From Aeribacillus composti (GTDB lineage: Bacteria > Bacillota > Bacilli > Bacillales > Aeribacillaceae): 64,000 bases of DNA. Positions 63,044-64,000 of this stretch are shown one piece after another (the stretch's first letter is position 1; every line of letters starts with the position of its first letter). A program made the position numbers and the translations under genes. The notes beneath the pieces are model-generated. The model was not told the DNA's origin, ran no database searches, and saw only the letters and a list, made by a program, of their open reading frames with translations. Where the stretch lies: positions 1 to 64,000 of the forward strand of contig NZ_VISS01000025.1 in assembly GCF_007827555.1 (NCBI RefSeq), given 5' to 3'.

Positions 63044-63661
63044 TTATTTTTTTAAATACAATCTCTTTAATTCTTTTGTTTCTTCTTTCTTTAATTTTAA
63101 ATTGTAATGTGAAATGATCTTTTTCATTAAGGAGTCAAATTGCTTTAAATAAAAGCCATAATTGTAAATTATCACAAATGCACTTGGCAATCTTTTGTTT
63201 CGGACAATTGGGATTATATTATTCTCAAGAGACAAGTAAAAAACATCACAACGATCTTCATTTATTTTATCAATATTTATTTTTCCAATTTCTTTCCTAT
63301 ACAAAGAAAAATAATTTTTCCCTATATGATCTTCAAGGATTTTATTTGCTTTATTAACATCTTCTCCTATATTTCGCAGCATTTTTCTTACGCTATTACT
63401 TGGTTTATCTTGATTAAAGTAACTATACACAACAATATAAAATGCCAATTGGCCAAATTCCGAATCGGCATATTGTCCAATCAAAAATTCTTTATTTCTT
63501 TGGACTTCATATAATCTCATTTTTTTGTTGACAATATCAGTTTTACATTTTATAGACATATCGAAATACACATTGTCTTTATCATAATTTTTTTGATAGA
63601 CAGAAACTTTGTAATGCACCCCTTTGTCAAGACACAAATTGATAATATTTAAGTTATCCAT
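63044..63661 (-). CDS. hypothetical protein, function unknown
   Basis: A 205-aa protein, Lys/Asn/Tyr-rich, with no membrane span or signal peptide. It has a central region of alternating aromatic residues (FGQLAFYIVVYSYFNQ) and a basic C-terminal tail (KKEETKELKRLYLKK). ATG follows AAAGGAGAGA. Strongly A+T-biased codons. It is probably an accessory gene of the surrounding element. No family recognised. Confidence 0.6.
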   Translation of the reverse strand: MDNLNIINLCLDKGVHYKVSVYQKNYDKDNVYFDMSIKCKTDIVNKKMRLYEVQRNKEFLIGQYADSEFGQLAFYIVVYSYFNQDKPSNSVRKMLRNIGEDVNKANKILEDHIGKNYFSLYRKEIGKINIDKINEDRCDVFYLSLENNIIPIVRNKRLPSAFVIIYNYGFYLKQFDSLMKKIISHYNLKLKKEETKELKRLYLKK

Positions 63662-63764
63662 TCTCTCCTTTCGCTATGAATGTGGTGCGTGTGCAAAAAA
63701 GGCTTGACATGGAGCCTCTACGGGCACGATTTTTTGCGCCTACTTGATGTACTAATCACATAGT

Positions 63765-64000
63765 CTAAAATTCTTTCTTTCGATAAATAATTACAGCAAT
63801 TAAATATGAGAGAGTAAATACAGTAATACCAAGTACTATAAATAAAATCGGAACTAATAAAGACGAATCTATGGATAACGGTAATTTGTCTATTAAATCT
63901 TCTACTAAGAATTTGATTCCATAATAAACAAATAGACCTACAAATCCTCCTCCAAGTACAAATGCATCAGATTTGTCTGCACCAAAGATATAGAGGAACG
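63765..64000 (-). CDS. partial membrane protein, C-terminal part (ABC-2-permease-like)
   Basis: The minus-strand frame runs off the window end and terminates at 63,765. The 78 visible residues hold two membrane segments (AFVLGGGFVGLFVYYGI and LLVPILFIVLGITVFTL) and a basic tail YRKKEF. The layout (segment, loop, segment, short basic C-terminus) resembles ABC-2-type permease ends, but too little is visible to be sure. Confidence 0.55.
   Translation of the reverse strand, partial: FLYIFGADKSDAFVLGGGFVGLFVYYGIKFLVEDLIDKLPLSIDSSLLVPILFIVLGITVFTLSYLIAVIIYRKKEF

Noticed and set aside
1-64000. CRISPR arrays, rRNA and tRNA genes
   Set aside because: No regularly spaced direct repeats, no rRNA-like stretches and no convincing cloverleaf were seen on reading; a tRNAscan/CRISPR tool run would be decisive.

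Overview
The window reads as chromosome of a low-G+C, spore-former-type Bacillaceae, possibly a thermophilic Aeribacillus-like species. The reasons are strong AGGAGG-type ribosome sites, TTG/GTG starts, family-level resemblances (BdhA, YrvL, SpoIIM-type proteins, OpuC-type transporters) and A+T-rich intergenic DNA. The species is a guess. No rRNA, tRNA or CRISPR array was found. The intergenic DNA is rich in decayed genes and small repeats.

Region by region. 1-9.7 kb: a lipid kinase, a Gly/Phe-repeat protein, a head-to-head pair of truncated genes (plsC remnant and a class II aldolase), butanediol dehydrogenase, and a G+C-rich sulfite reductase hemoprotein (cysI). 9.7-22.1 kb: an 11-gene minus-strand operon that looks like histidine utilisation, but the 'histidase' has lost the MIO-forming Ala-Ser-Gly triad. 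With a urocanase-like hydratase, a DUF917 protein, a hydantoinase, two N-carbamoyl-amino-acid hydrolases and a quaternary-amine ABC importer, it fits the five-step ergothioneine degradation pathway (to glutamate, trimethylamine, sulfide, CO2 and ammonia). 23-27.1 kb: a partial meta-cleavage (dmp-type) operon, cut at 27,096 where it abuts a broken subtilase. 27.1-29.2 kb: mobile-element debris plus yrvL. 29.5-35.1 kb: organosulfur genes (DszA/NtaA-type monooxygenase, Ssu-type ABC importer, TauD/AtsK dioxygenase) around a group II intron relic. 35.5-40 kb: small regulators and enzymes, including a MarR gene behind a 42-bp perfect palindrome. 40.2-44.9 kb: sulfolactate catabolism (suyAB, slcC-like, comC-like, GntR) followed by what seems to be a decayed tripartite tricarboxylate transporter.

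45.2-53.6 kb holds two unrelated ribosomal-peptide systems back to back. One is a graspetide locus: a precursor with three TTxxxxEE repeats, an ATP-grasp ligase and an M50 protein with an RRE-like N-terminus. The other is a circular-bacteriocin locus: a 61-aa precursor, a SpoIIM/DUF95 protein, a large membrane protein, an ABC ATPase and a 55-aa immunity candidate. A NarL-type response regulator lies between them.

56.2-59.9 kb carries a compact five-gene system of unknown function: a Ycf46-type AAA ATPase, DUF1257/Ycf35, DUF2997, a membrane helix-hairpin-helix protein and an NrdG-like radical SAM enzyme. The ATPase and the HhH protein both end in the C-terminal motif GR-x-x-DF, which may be a shared recognition or modification tag. 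The flanks contain a two-copy MITE, a large serine recombinase relic and several pseudogenes, as expected of an old accessory region.

A theme of the window is organic sulfur. Ergothioneine, sulfonate or sulfate-ester, and sulfolactate pathways release sulfide or sulfite, and a sulfite reductase is encoded nearby.
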